38,247 bases of DNA from Hyphomonadaceae bacterium. GTDB lineage: Bacteria > Pseudomonadota > Alphaproteobacteria > Caulobacterales > Maricaulaceae. How positions within the stretch are numbered: the stretch's first letter is position 1; every line of letters begins with the position of its first letter. Made by a program: the position numbers and the translations under genes. Location: positions 1 to 38,247 of the forward strand of contig JABDMW010000003.1 in assembly GCA_013001295.1 (NCBI GenBank), written 5' to 3'. This document shows positions 27,254 to 35,912 of this stretch, piece by piece. The notes under the pieces are model-generated. The model did not search any database and was not told the DNA's origin. It saw only the letters and a program-made list of their open reading frames with translations.

Positions 27254-27565
27254 ATGCTTTGTATTGTGCGCAAATTCCGATTCTCATGGTCGCTTGTTGT
27301 CCTGATCATATTTTACCTGTATCTCGGATTCCATGCATTGAGCGGTGATCAGGGCGTTCTGAAATGGGCGAACTACGAGGACAAAATCAGTGCGCTCCAA
27401 AATGAGATTGACATTTTGGTGGCGGAACGCGAAGCGCTCGAATTACATGCAAACCAGCTGCGCGCTAATCAATTGGATCTGGATCGACTGGGTGAAGAAG
27501 CCCGCCGAACATTGAATGTTTCACATACGAACGAAATCGTAATTTGGCTTGACGATTCGCAATAA
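27254..27565 (+). CDS. ftsB: FtsB/DivIC-family septum formation protein
   Basis: FtsB is a bitopic division protein that joins FtsQ and FtsL to activate septal wall synthesis. The 103-residue protein has a short cytoplasmic N-terminus, one transmembrane helix (about residues 12-31), a leucine-rich coiled coil (about 43-80, EIDILVAEREALELHANQLR) and a short globular end with EEARRTLN. Assignment rests on this architecture and on the eno-ftsB-pdhA context. In the same frame just upstream is an ATG (27233) with a better-spaced AAGGAC that reads only three codons before a TAG. ATG 27254 behind AGGGTG is therefore the usable start. Confidence 0.86.
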   Translation: MLCIVRKFRFSWSLVVLIIFYLYLGFHALSGDQGVLKWANYEDKISALQNEIDILVAEREALELHANQLRANQLDLDRLGEEARRTLNVSHTNEIVIWLDDSQ

Positions 27566-27605
27566 ATAAGGCTGTATGTCGCTGTCGCGCTTTCGTGCGA
27601 TAAAA

Positions 27606-27629
27606 ATATATTTCACGTGTAAAATATAT
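27606..27629. promoter_or_regulatory. Interrupted AT-rich palindrome just before pdhA
   Basis: ATATATTT (27606-27613) is mirrored by AAATATAT (27622-27629) around an 8-base centre that contains CACGTG. The pdhA Shine-Dalgarno (AAAGG, 27630-27634) follows at once. It could be an operator or an mRNA hairpin controlling the PDH operon; AT-rich promoter sequence could also give this by chance. Confidence 0.4.
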
Positions 27630-27642
27630 AAAGGCGTATCGT

Positions 27643-28638
27643 ATGGCGGGTAAGACAAAAACTCTCAAAACCAATAGAAAAGAACTCCTCAACCTGTATC
27701 GGGAAATGCTTTTGATCAGGCGATTTGAGGAAAAATCCGGACAGCTTTACGGGATGGGCTTAATCGCGGGATTTTGCCATCTTTACATCGGTCAGGAAGC
27801 TGTGGTTGTTGGCATCAAAGCCGTGATCGACGAAGACGATCAAATGATCACCGGTTATCGGGACCATGGCCATATGCTGGCCTGCGGCATGGACCCTAAA
27901 GGTGTCATGGCTGAATTAACGGGACGTAGCGGCGGGTATTCGCGCGGTAAAGGCGGATCCATGCACATGTTTTCGACAGAAAAGAAGTTTTTCGGCGGGC
28001 ATGGGATTGTTGGCGCGCAGGTACCGATTGGCGCCGGACTTGGTCTCGCCAATAAGTATCTAGACAATGGACAAATCAGCGTTACGTTTTTCGGTGATGG
28101 CGCGGCCAACCAGGGCCAGGTCTATGAAGCCTTCAATATGGCGAAGCTCTGGGATCTTCCCACTTTATTCGTTATTGAAAACAATCAATACGCTATGGGG
28201 ACCAGCATCAAGCGAGCTTCAGCGCAAACCGAGCTTTATAAACGCGGGATCAGCTTTGGAATTGAAGGCGTACAAGTCGACGGCATGGATGTATTGGCTG
28301 TCCGCGATGCAACAATAAAAGCCGCGAAACATGCCCGCTCTGGCAAAGGTCCAATGATTATGGAGATGATGACTTATAGATATCGGGGACACTCTATGTC
28401 TGATCCTGCGAAATACCGGACGCGGGAAGAGGTCAAAGAAGTACGCGAAGACCATGACCCTATTGATATGGTCAAAAACCGCTTGATCAAAGAAGAATGG
28501 GCCGATCTCGATAGCCTCAAAGCAATCGACAAAGAAATCAAAGCAATAGTCAATGAAGCGGCTGAGTTCGCCAAGACATCTCCCGAACCGGATCCATCAG
28601 AACTCTGGACCGATGTATTACTGGAAGTGGAAGCATAA
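27643..28638 (+). CDS. pdhA: Pyruvate dehydrogenase E1 component, alpha subunit
   Basis: PdhA and PdhB form the heterotetrameric E1 that decarboxylates pyruvate and reductively acetylates the lipoyl group. The 331-residue protein has the E1-alpha pattern: [52 protein letters not shown], the TPP-binding motif from GDGAANQGQ to [10 protein letters not shown], and the phosphorylation-loop-like [15 protein letters not shown]. Its stop and the pdhB start share a base (TAATG). Upstream lie ftsB (77 bases) and an AT-rich palindrome. Confidence 0.97.
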   Translation: MAGKTKTLKTNRKELLNLYREMLLIRRFEEKSGQLYGMGLIAGFCHLYIGQEAVVVGIKAVIDEDDQMITGYRDHGHMLACGMDPKGVMAELTGRSGGYSRGKGGSMHMFSTEKKFFGGHGIVGAQVPIGAGLGLANKYLDNGQISVTFFGDGAANQGQVYEAFNMAKLWDLPTLFVIENNQYAMGTSIKRASAQTELYKRGISFGIEGVQVDGMDVLAVRDATIKAAKHARSGKGPMIMEMMTYRYRGHSMSDPAKYRTREEVKEVREDHDPIDMVKNRLIKEEWADLDSLKAIDKEIKAIVNEAAEFAKTSPEPDPSELWTDVLLEVEA

Positions 28639-30014
28639 TGGCGGTCGATATCCAAATGCCGGCGCTTTCGCCTACAATGGAAGAGGGCAATCTGACCAAG
28701 TGGATGGTCAAAGAGGGTGACGAAGTTAATTCCGGCGATATTTTGGCGGAAATCGAAACCGATAAAGCAACTATGGAAGTCGAAGCTGTCGATGAAGGTA
28801 TCGTCGGTAAAATTCTTATTGGGGAAGGAAGCGAAAACGTCAAAGTCGGCACTGTCATCATGCAATTGCTAGAGGACGGCGAGGACGAAAGTGCTTTGAG
28901 CGCACCAGCCGCACCGGCCGAAACAGCTACGCCTGAACCCGAAGCTGTGACTGCACCGGCCGCAAATTCAGCGTCTGCACCGGCTAAGAGCGCTCCGAAA
29001 CCGGATATGGATCTGCCAACCAATGTAAAAATGGTCGAAACCAGTGTCCGTGACGCTCTGCGCGACGCTATGGCAGAAGAAATGCGCCGTGATGAAAAGG
29101 TTTTCGTCATGGGTGAGGAGGTCGCTCAATATCAGGGTGCATATAAGGTCACACGCGAACTTCTCTCAGAATTTGGCGAGAAGCGCGTCATTGATACACC
29201 AATTACGGAATACGGATTTGCCGGTATTGGTGTCGGCGCTGCCATGAATGGATTGCGTCCCATCGTTGAATTCATGACCTGGAATTTTGCCATGCAGGCG
29301 ATTGATCATATTATCAATTCAGCCGCGAAGACGCTCTATATGTCGGGCGGGCAAATGCGGTGTCCCATCGTATTCCGGGGACCAAATGGCGCCGCCAGCC
29401 GCGTCGGTGCACAGCACAGCCACGACTATTCGTCATGGTATGCAAATGTGCCGGGCTTGAAAGTTGTTGCTCCATATGATGCAGCAGATGCAAAGGGCCT
29501 CTTGAAGTCAGCAATCCGGGATCCAAACCCGGTCGTCTTCCTTGAACATGAATTGCTGTACGGCGAAATGTTCGACGTCCCTGATATGGACGATTTCCTT
29601 GTCCCTATTGGCAAGGCGTTGGTCAGGCGCGAAGGAAGCGATGTCACGATTGTTGCGCATTCCCGCATGGTCGGACGCTCTCTCGAAGCCGCGATCGAGC
29701 TTGAGAAACAAGGGATATCAGCGGAGATTGTCGATCTCCGGACAATTCGTCCACTGGACACAGAAACAGTTCTTAACTCCGTCAGAAAGACAAATCGGAT
29801 TGTGTGCGCCGAAGAAGGCTGGGGACAAAGCGGTATTGGGGCCGAAATCTCGGCTGTTGTCACGTCAGAGGCATTTGATTATCTGGACGCTCCACCGGCC
29901 CGCGTACATCAAAAAGATGTTCCTCTGCCGTACGCGGGTAATTTGGAGGCACTGAGCTTGCCCAATAGTCAAGATGTCGTCGAAGCGGCCAAAGCCGTAT
30001 GTTATCGGGATTAG
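28638..30014 (+). CDS. pdhB: Pyruvate dehydrogenase E1 component, beta subunit with N-terminal lipoyl domain
   Basis: The 458-residue protein is a fusion: a lipoyl domain (residues 1-80, lipoyl Lys43 in [11 protein letters not shown]), a flexible Ala/Pro/Glu linker (about 85-125), then E1-beta (from about 135: [55 protein letters not shown]-type segment [33 protein letters not shown]). Lipoyl-tagged PdhB is a known alphaproteobacterial feature. Its lipoyl domain is almost identical to that of PdhC in the first 50 residues. It starts in the pdhA stop, and pdhC begins 9 bases after its end. The lipoate is presumably made by LipA encoded downstream. Confidence 0.97.
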   Translation: MAVDIQMPALSPTMEEGNLTKWMVKEGDEVNSGDILAEIETDKATMEVEAVDEGIVGKILIGEGSENVKVGTVIMQLLEDGEDESALSAPAAPAETATPEPEAVTAPAANSASAPAKSAPKPDMDLPTNVKMVETSVRDALRDAMAEEMRRDEKVFVMGEEVAQYQGAYKVTRELLSEFGEKRVIDTPITEYGFAGIGVGAAMNGLRPIVEFMTWNFAMQAIDHIINSAAKTLYMSGGQMRCPIVFRGPNGAASRVGAQHSHDYSSWYANVPGLKVVAPYDAADAKGLLKSAIRDPNPVVFLEHELLYGEMFDVPDMDDFLVPIGKALVRREGSDVTIVAHSRMVGRSLEAAIELEKQGISAEIVDLRTIRPLDTETVLNSVRKTNRIVCAEEGWGQSGIGAEISAVVTSEAFDYLDAPPARVHQKDVPLPYAGNLEALSLPNSQDVVEAAKAVCYRD

Positions 30015-30023
30015 GAGCGGGAT

Positions 30024-31343
30024 ATGCCAATAGAAATTCTCATGCCTGCTCTGTCGCCGACAATGGAAGAAGGCAATCTCTCCAAATGGTTGGTTGCGGA
30101 AGGTGACACCGTAAGTTCCGGTGATCTGCTGGCCGAAATAGAGACCGATAAAGCGACGATGGAAGTGGAAGCCGTCGAAGAGGGCGTGGTTGCCGCAATT
30201 CTGGTCAAGGAAGGATCAGAAGGCGTTAAAGTCAATACGCCGATAGCCGTCCTGCTTGAAGACGGAGAAGATAAGTCGGCGATGGACGGCTACACGCCGG
30301 GCGTTCCTGCGGCTCAGACGGCGAGCCCAAAACCAGAACCAGAACCCGCAATAGAGTCGAAGCCAGCCGCCAAACCAGACACAACATCGCAAAGTACAGA
30401 GCAAAAAGGAGACCGTATCAAAGCGTCTCCATTGGCCAAGCGGATTGCAAAAGACAAAGGTTTGGATCTCTCAGCAATTAAAGGGTCTGGGCCGAATGGC
30501 CGCATCATTAAAGCAGATGTCGAAGATTTAACATCCACGCCAGTCGATGCACCGCAAGCAGCACCACAATCTGTTGAACCACAAACGGACACGACGGAAG
30601 TCGGCATGCCACGCGGTGGCGGCGCAGCCTATCTTGAAAAGCTTGGAATTACGCCGGGCACCTATGATCTTGAGCCGCTCGACGGTATGCGCCGTACAAT
30701 TGCGAAACGATTGACCGACAGCTTCCGTGACGTCCCGCATTTCCCTCTGAATATCGATTGTGAAATCGATGATTTACTGGCGATGCGCAAAGACTTGAAC
30801 ACACAAACTATGGAAGGCGTCAAAATTTCGGTCAACGACATGTTGATCCGGGCGTGTGCGTTGGCTCTTAAGCAAGTGCCTGAATCCAATGCCAGTTTTA
30901 CGCCTGATGGTATTGCCTATCATCATCATGCCGATGTCGCGGTTGCGGTGGCGATTGACGGCGGACTTATTACGCCAATTATCCGGGAGGCGGAAAACAA
31001 AGGTCTTTCTCTGATTTCAATGGAAATGAAAGATCTGGCGGCCCGGGCCCGCGAACGCAAACTCAAGCCTCAAGAATTCCAAGGCGGCACATTTTCGATT
31101 TCGAATTTGGGCATGATGGGCATCAAATCATTTGGATCCATCATCAATCAACCCCAGGGTATGATCTTGTCGGTGGGGGCAGGCGGACCACGTCCCGTTG
31201 TTAAAGACGGTGAATTGACAGTTGCGACGGTGATGTCTGTGACCTTGTCATGTGATCACCGTGTTGTTGATGGCGCGATCGGCGCGAAATGGCTGCAATC
31301 TTTCAAGCGTATGGTTGAAACACCCGTCACGATGATGCTTTAG
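30024..31343 (+). CDS. pdhC: Dihydrolipoamide acetyltransferase, PDH E2 component
   Basis: E2 forms the core of the PDH complex and transfers the acetyl group from lipoamide to CoA. The 439-residue protein has one lipoyl domain (1-80, Lys43 in [11 protein letters not shown]), a Pro/Ala linker, and the peripheral-subunit-binding domain (about 135-170, ASPLAKRIAKDKGLDLSAIK and GPNGRIIKADV). A second linker leads to the catalytic domain, with the active-site His in SCDHRVVDGAIGAKWL near the C-terminus and FSISNLGMMGI upstream. GGAG lies before ATG 30024. A possible terminator structure follows the gene. Confidence 0.97.
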   Translation: MPIEILMPALSPTMEEGNLSKWLVAEGDTVSSGDLLAEIETDKATMEVEAVEEGVVAAILVKEGSEGVKVNTPIAVLLEDGEDKSAMDGYTPGVPAAQTASPKPEPEPAIESKPAAKPDTTSQSTEQKGDRIKASPLAKRIAKDKGLDLSAIKGSGPNGRIIKADVEDLTSTPVDAPQAAPQSVEPQTDTTEVGMPRGGGAAYLEKLGITPGTYDLEPLDGMRRTIAKRLTDSFRDVPHFPLNIDCEIDDLLAMRKDLNTQTMEGVKISVNDMLIRACALALKQVPESNASFTPDGIAYHHHADVAVAVAIDGGLITPIIREAENKGLSLISMEMKDLAARARERKLKPQEFQGGTFSISNLGMMGIKSFGSIINQPQGMILSVGAGGPRPVVKDGELTVATVMSVTLSCDHRVVDGAIGAKWLQSFKRMVETPVTMML

Positions 31344-31364
31344 AAGTCGAATTAGATTTCTCCC

Positions 31365-31432
31365 ATAAGGCGAAAAAACTAAGGTAAAGCGCGTACCTGC
31401 TGTCCACGCTTGCCTCGCTTGCGCCTTATTTT
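31365..31432 (+). terminator. Long-range hairpin after pdhC, possible terminator or structured RNA
   Basis: ATAAGGCG (31365-31372) pairs with CGCCTTAT (31422-31429), followed by a short T-rich run. Inside are a smaller hairpin (AGGTA 31382-31386 with TACCT 31394-31398) and a direct repeat CGCTTGC (31407-31413, 31416-31422). The large loop is not classical for an intrinsic terminator. Confidence 0.4.
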
Positions 31433-31470
31433 ATAGTTAATCTTGATCGAGTTCAGCATTTGGAAAATCA

Positions 31471-32277
31471 ATGGACAATTCTATGGTTGTTAAGACAGCA
31501 ATTGCTCTATTACTCACCGCTTCACTTGCTGGTGGTGTGGTGTATTTCGGTACCCAAGACGACGGCGCTCAGACGGGCGAAATTGCTCTGAATGATCATC
31601 CGCATAAAAAAGTCGTCGACAGCGAACAGTCTTCTCAAAATAATGATGAAACATTGAGCCAAGGAATTACGGACGATGAAACGAGTGAAGTTTCAGACGA
31701 AAATGACAATGTTATCAACCGACTGCTGGGCCGGACCGACGATCAGGAGGACCAGGATCAATCGGTAGCAGAAGCAATTACCGACGAAACATCTGCCATA
31801 ATCAATGAAATTGAACCTGAAGCAGCGCAAGACCAAACAAGCGAACAATTTGAACCAGCATTAGATCCGGAACTAGAGTCGGTTGATCCAGAAACGGAAA
31901 TTCAATCAAACAATGGCCGTTTGCTCAATGATAGTAATTTTGGGGGCCTCAAAAATAAATCCGAGCTGGTCGAATTGGTTCAAAAACAAATTCTCAAAAT
32001 TGACTCGCCCGAAATCAAGGATCAAGCCTATTTCGATTTGGTCTTATATGCAGTTGAAAACGGGATGTATTCGACAGCTATGAATGCTGTCTTGAGTATT
32101 GAGAAAAAAGAATATCGCGATTCCGCCCGTGGTGAATATGCTTTGGGCTTAATTGAGGACGGACGGGTCGAAGAAGCGTTCAAGGCATTGGAGCAAATCG
32201 AGACAGAAAACCTGAAAGACGTTTTGCAATTAAAAGCGGTTCAGGCGTTGATCGGATTAAATAACCCGACCCCATAA
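31471..32277 (+). CDS. Unrecognised membrane-anchored acidic protein with helical C-terminus
   Basis: I do not recognise this 268-residue protein. It has a short N-terminus and one hydrophobic helix (about residues 5-26, VVKTAIALLLTASLAGGVVY) that could be a signal anchor. A very acidic low-complexity region (about 30-155, rich in Asp, Glu, Gln, Ser) follows. The C-terminal 100 residues are predicted helical with TPR-like pairing (SELVELVQKQIL, DQAYFDLVLYAVENGMYSTAMNAVL, YALGLIEDGRVEEAFKALEQI). The ATG at 31471 has GGAAAA upstream; ATG 31483 is an alternative. It lies between pdhC and lpd, in an otherwise conserved cluster, but is separated from both by more than 100 bases. A role in PDH is not implied by sequence. 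Confidence 0.75.
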   Translation: MDNSMVVKTAIALLLTASLAGGVVYFGTQDDGAQTGEIALNDHPHKKVVDSEQSSQNNDETLSQGITDDETSEVSDENDNVINRLLGRTDDQEDQDQSVAEAITDETSAIINEIEPEAAQDQTSEQFEPALDPELESVDPETEIQSNNGRLLNDSNFGGLKNKSELVELVQKQILKIDSPEIKDQAYFDLVLYAVENGMYSTAMNAVLSIEKKEYRDSARGEYALGLIEDGRVEEAFKALEQIETENLKDVLQLKAVQALIGLNNPTP

Positions 32278-32297
32278 AATTGCATATGTGATTTGCG

Positions 32298-32326
32298 AAA
32301 TTAGGTTGCGAAAATCGCTAATTTTT
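32298..32326 (+). terminator. Weak AT-rich terminator-like hairpin before lpd
   Basis: AAATTA (32298-32303) pairs with TAATTT (32319-32324) with an inner GCG/CGC around AAAAT, followed by TT. The stem is AT-rich and has a bulge, so termination would be weak. Confidence 0.3.
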
Positions 32327-32359
32327 ATTCGCATCAGACGGAATATACGCTAGGATGAA

Positions 32360-32382
32360 GCTTTCGGTCCTCGGGTGAAAGC
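32360..32382 (+). promoter_or_regulatory. Hairpin covering the lpd ribosome-binding region
   Basis: GCTTTC (32360-32365) pairs with GAAAGC (32377-32382), ending 5 bases before the lpd ATG. The only G-rich candidate ribosome-binding sequence (CGGGTGAAAG) lies in its loop and 3' arm, so the fold could limit initiation. Confidence 0.4.
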
Positions 32383-32387
32383 AATCT

Positions 32388-33779
32388 ATGTCTGCCAAAG
32401 AAAATCAAAGTTTTGATGTCGTTGTCGTTGGATCAGGTCCGGGTGGATATGTCACCGCTATTCGGGCCTCACAGCTTGGTTTCAAAACGGCCATCATCGA
32501 AAAAGACGCACTGGGTGGTGTTTGCCTGAATTGGGGATGTATCCCGACAAAAGCGCTGCTGAGATCAGCCGAAGTCTTTGAAAACATGCAACACGCATCA
32601 AACTACGGTTTGTCGGCAACGCCGGGCTTTGATTTAGAAGCGATTGTTAAAAGATCGCGCGGGATCGCAAACCAGCTCTCCAGCGGCATCAAGTTTTTGA
32701 TGAAAAAACACAAGGTGACTGTATTTGAAGGGTTTGCAAAACTAGAAGCCGGAAAGCCGGCGCCAAGAGTAATTGTGGACGGAAAAACGCTGACCGCAAA
32801 TCACGTGATATTGGCGACCGGAGCCCGTGCCCGCACAATTCCTGCAGCGGGCTTGGAGCCTGATGGAAAGACTATTTGGACAGCCAAAGAAGCCATGATC
32901 CCGCAGGAAATGCCCAAGCGGTTGCTTGTGATCGGTTCCGGTGCAATCGGGATGGAATTTGCCAGCTTTTATAATGCGTTCGGCAGTGACGTCACGGTCG
33001 TTGAAATGGTTGATCGGATATTGCCTGCAGAAGACGCAGAAATATCGACGATGGCCGAGAAAGCCTTCAAAAAGAAGGGCATGCGTATTCTGACCAACAC
33101 CCAGGTTGGCAATGTCAAACCAGGTGGCAGCACAGTTTCCGCTGAAATCGCCGGAAAAGCAGAAACCTTTGACCGGATTATCCTCGCCATTGGTATTGTG
33201 GGTAATGTTGAGGATATGGGGCTCGAAAAACTGGGCGTGAAAATTGACCGAACGCACATCACTGTCGACGAGTATTCCCGTTCAAATGTTGAAGGTTTAT
33301 ACGCCATCGGGGATGTGACAACACCGCCCTGGCTTGCGCACAAAGCCAGCCACGAAGGTGTTATCTGCATCGAAAAGATAGCCGGTGAAAACCCACATCC
33401 CTTAGATGCCAATAAAATTCCCGGGTGTACCTATTGTCAGCCGCAGATCGCGAGTGTCGGATTAACGGAGGCTCAAGCGAAAGAAGCTGGCCATAAAATT
33501 CGGGTAGGGCGTTTTCCATTTATTGGCAATGGCAAGGCAATCGCACTTGGCGAACCCGAGGGCCTCATCAAAACTATATTTGATGAAAAGACAGGCGAGT
33601 TGCTTGGAGCGCATATGATCGGTGCTGAAGTCACGGAGCTTATTCAAGGCTACACGGTGGCTCAAACGCTGGAGACGACAGAGAAAGAGCTGATGGAAAC
33701 CGTATTTCCGCATCCGACCTTATCGGAAATGATGCACGAGTCAGTCCTTGACGCCTATGGGCGCGCCTTGCACATTTAA
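32388..33779 (+). CDS. lpd: Dihydrolipoyl dehydrogenase (E3)
   Basis: Lpd reoxidises dihydrolipoamide of the PDH E2 with FAD and NAD+. The 463-residue flavoprotein has the FAD-binding VVVVGSGPGGYVTAIRASQL and the redox disulphide Cys46/Cys51 in GGVCLNWGCIPTKALLRS. It also has the NAD-binding VIGSGAIGMEFASFY, AIGDVTTPPWLAHKASHEG, and the C-terminal dimer segment with catalytic His-Glu in FPHPTLSEMMHESV. It presumably serves the PDH made next to it; other 2-oxoacid complexes may share it. Its TAA overlaps the stop codon of the acyltransferase gene on the other strand. Confidence 0.97.
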   Translation: MSAKENQSFDVVVVGSGPGGYVTAIRASQLGFKTAIIEKDALGGVCLNWGCIPTKALLRSAEVFENMQHASNYGLSATPGFDLEAIVKRSRGIANQLSSGIKFLMKKHKVTVFEGFAKLEAGKPAPRVIVDGKTLTANHVILATGARARTIPAAGLEPDGKTIWTAKEAMIPQEMPKRLLVIGSGAIGMEFASFYNAFGSDVTVVEMVDRILPAEDAEISTMAEKAFKKKGMRILTNTQVGNVKPGGSTVSAEIAGKAETFDRIILAIGIVGNVEDMGLEKLGVKIDRTHITVDEYSRSNVEGLYAIGDVTTPPWLAHKASHEGVICIEKIAGENPHPLDANKIPGCTYCQPQIASVGLTEAQAKEAGHKIRVGRFPFIGNGKAIALGEPEGLIKTIFDEKTGELLGAHMIGAEVTELIQGYTVAQTLETTEKELMETVFPHPTLSEMMHESVLDAYGRALHI

Positions 33780-34852
33780 ATTTCAGCCATCACTTTCGGC
33801 TTAAATTTCAAGCGCTTAGTCATGCGATCTTTAAGTTTGAGCGACGGCTTTTCCACCAGTTTCCACGATAGTATCGATAGGCCAATCGCGATCGGCGAAC
33901 TAACCAGTATCAGTTGCCATGGATTGAACGATGGGAATGCCATGAAGACGCCCTGCAATACCGCCCAATGATATATATAGAGGCCGTAGGATACGTCGCT
34001 CAATTTTTGCATCCATTTCAGTTTCGGGATTTTGACGTAGGCCAACCAAAAGAGCGTGTATCCCAGTGAGACCATCACCAAGACTTCAAACACGGCCGTT
34101 ATGTGGAATAGTGCCGAGATACCGAATAAAACAGGAATTCCCAGTAAGTGGAAGTTCAATTTGTCCCGATACCCATAAATTGCGGCGCCTAATCCATAGC
34201 ATACACCGAATCTGAGAATGCTCCGGGCAGTTGCTGGGAGGTCTTCAAAAACCCCTGTCATGACCGAGACCGGAAGAGCGATGGCGAATACAACGAATTG
34301 CGCCAAAAGCATCCATCGGTGCTTTAAAAGTCCAAGCAAAAATGCAGCCAATGTTCCAATATATGCGAGGAGTTCATACCGAAGTGTCCAGAGTGCGGCC
34401 GAAGCATTGTGTTCCGCATTATCGGGAAGAATCCCGGGTAGGAACATGTCGGTTGTTATGAAGGGCAAAACCAGAAAGGGCTGCGACCATGTATCTTTGT
34501 GCGAAAAGTAATCTCCCAGCGCCAAATTTGTCGTTAAGGGACCGAAAACAAGCATCAACAGCAAAACGTGAACGATGAGGCCGGGGTAAATCCGCAAAAA
34601 TCGTGCAGATGAGTAACTGGCGACGTCCTCGCGGTACAACATGCTTTTGGTCACGAGAAATCCGGACGCGATGAAAAATAGATTCACGGCAAGATAGCTA
34701 AATGTGAAATGGTAGAATATGTGGGGTTCACCTTGCATATCTTTTGTTGAAACGACAAAAGCGTGCCCAATCAGCACTAAAAATGCGAAAATAAACCGCA
34801 ACGGCGTGAAAAAATTATCATGCCCTTCTGATATTTTGACCGGTTTCAACAC
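33776..34852 (-). CDS. Acyltransferase 3 family membrane protein
   Basis: This family O-acylates surface carbohydrates or other extracytoplasmic acceptors from the inner membrane; the substrate here is unknown. The 358-residue protein has about ten hydrophobic helices. It carries the conserved N-terminal His in FAFLVLIGHAFVV, NLFFIASGFLVTKSML, and the Arg-containing SSARFLRIYPGLIVHV; the last helices end in a basic tail. The start is GTG 34852, with GGGG about 6 bases upstream. It is inserted between lpd and lipA, which are neighbours in many relatives. It diverges from lipA and shares its stop bases with lpd. Confidence 0.88.
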   Translation of the reverse strand: MLKPVKISEGHDNFFTPLRFIFAFLVLIGHAFVVSTKDMQGEPHIFYHFTFSYLAVNLFFIASGFLVTKSMLYREDVASYSSARFLRIYPGLIVHVLLLMLVFGPLTTNLALGDYFSHKDTWSQPFLVLPFITTDMFLPGILPDNAEHNASAALWTLRYELLAYIGTLAAFLLGLLKHRWMLLAQFVVFAIALPVSVMTGVFEDLPATARSILRFGVCYGLGAAIYGYRDKLNFHLLGIPVLFGISALFHITAVFEVLVMVSLGYTLFWLAYVKIPKLKWMQKLSDVSYGLYIYHWAVLQGVFMAFPSFNPWQLILVSSPIAIGLSILSWKLVEKPSLKLKDRMTKRLKFKPKVMAEI

Positions 34853-34927
34853 AGTTTACCCCACACGTGAATGCATTTCCTATACATGACAATGATTAAG
34901 CAAGTTTTGCGCCAATTGCCTGATTTT

Positions 34928-34951
34928 CGGTCTTGTTTTGCCGACAGACCG
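34928..34951 (+). promoter_or_regulatory. Hairpin in the lipA leader
   Basis: CGGTCT (34928-34933) pairs with AGACCG (34946-34951); GT/AC can extend the stem with one bulged T. It lies 17 bases before the chosen lipA start. It could be an mRNA leader hairpin or a protein-binding dyad. Confidence 0.35.
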
Positions 34952-34968
34952 CCCCCATAACACTATTT

Positions 34969-35910
34969 ATGAACGTTTTAATTGATAAGAACGCCCGTCC
35001 GCGGCATCCGGAAAAGGCGAATAGACCGGATAGCGAAGTCATGCGAAAACCTGCCTGGATCAGGGTAAAAGCACCCACATCGGCGGGTTTTTCGCGCACC
35101 AACAAGATTGTTAAGGACAAAGGACTGGTAACCGTGTGTCAGGAGGCTGCCTGCCCAAATATTGGCGAATGTTGGGAAAAAGCGCACGCTACCTTTATGA
35201 TTTTGGGAGATACGTGCACCCGCGCTTGTGCGTTTTGCAATGTAAAAACGGGTTTGCCTGAAGCTGTTGACCATCAAGAGGCTCAAAAAATCGCCGAAGC
35301 CGTGGTCGAAATGGGCCTGAAACATGTCGTCATTACATCTGTGGATCGCGATGATCTTGATGATGGCGGTGCAGATCATTTTGTAAATGTTATCAATGCT
35401 ATACGGAAAAGTTCTCCAGCAACAACCATTGAAATACTGACGCCTGATTTTTTGCGAAAAGAAGGCGCAGTTGAAACGGTCATCGACGCAAAACCGGATG
35501 TGTTCAATCATAATCTGGAGACCGTACCAAGATTGTACTTAAAAATCCGGCCTGGAGCCCGATATTACCATTCCATGCGGCTCTTGGAACGGGTCAAAGA
35601 ACGCGATCCCAATCAGTTCACAAAATCCGGTCTTATGGTCGGGCTTGGTGAGACAAAACAGGAAGTCATGCAGGTCATGGACGATATGCGGTCTGCAGGG
35701 ATCGATTTTCTAACGATTGGGCAGTATTTACAGCCCACGCGCAAACATGCCCCGATTGATCGTTTCGTCACGCCCGACGAGTTTAAAGCGTATGAAACAA
35801 TTGCCCGTGCTAAGGGGTTTTTGATGGTTTCAGCAACGCCATTGACCCGATCTAGCTACCACGCGGACTCAGATTTTGAGAAATTACGCGCGGCCCGGCT
35901 TGCTTCCTAA
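34969..35910 (+). CDS. lipA: Lipoyl synthase
   Basis: LipA is the radical-SAM enzyme that inserts two sulphurs into octanoyl groups on lipoyl domains, such as those of PdhB and PdhC encoded nearby. The 313-residue protein has the auxiliary-cluster cysteines C57, C62, C68 ([12 protein letters not shown]) and the radical-SAM cysteines C83, C87, C90 (CTRACAFC). [53 protein letters not shown] and the C-terminal RSSYHAD, whose Ser ligates the auxiliary cluster, also match. ATG 34969 was chosen over TTG 34933, which lies in the leader hairpin. coq10 begins two bases after its stop. Confidence 0.97.
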   Translation: MNVLIDKNARPRHPEKANRPDSEVMRKPAWIRVKAPTSAGFSRTNKIVKDKGLVTVCQEAACPNIGECWEKAHATFMILGDTCTRACAFCNVKTGLPEAVDHQEAQKIAEAVVEMGLKHVVITSVDRDDLDDGGADHFVNVINAIRKSSPATTIEILTPDFLRKEGAVETVIDAKPDVFNHNLETVPRLYLKIRPGARYYHSMRLLERVKERDPNQFTKSGLMVGLGETKQEVMQVMDDMRSAGIDFLTIGQYLQPTRKHAPIDRFVTPDEFKAYETIARAKGFLMVSATPLTRSSYHADSDFEKLRAARLAS

Positions 35911-35912
35911 AA

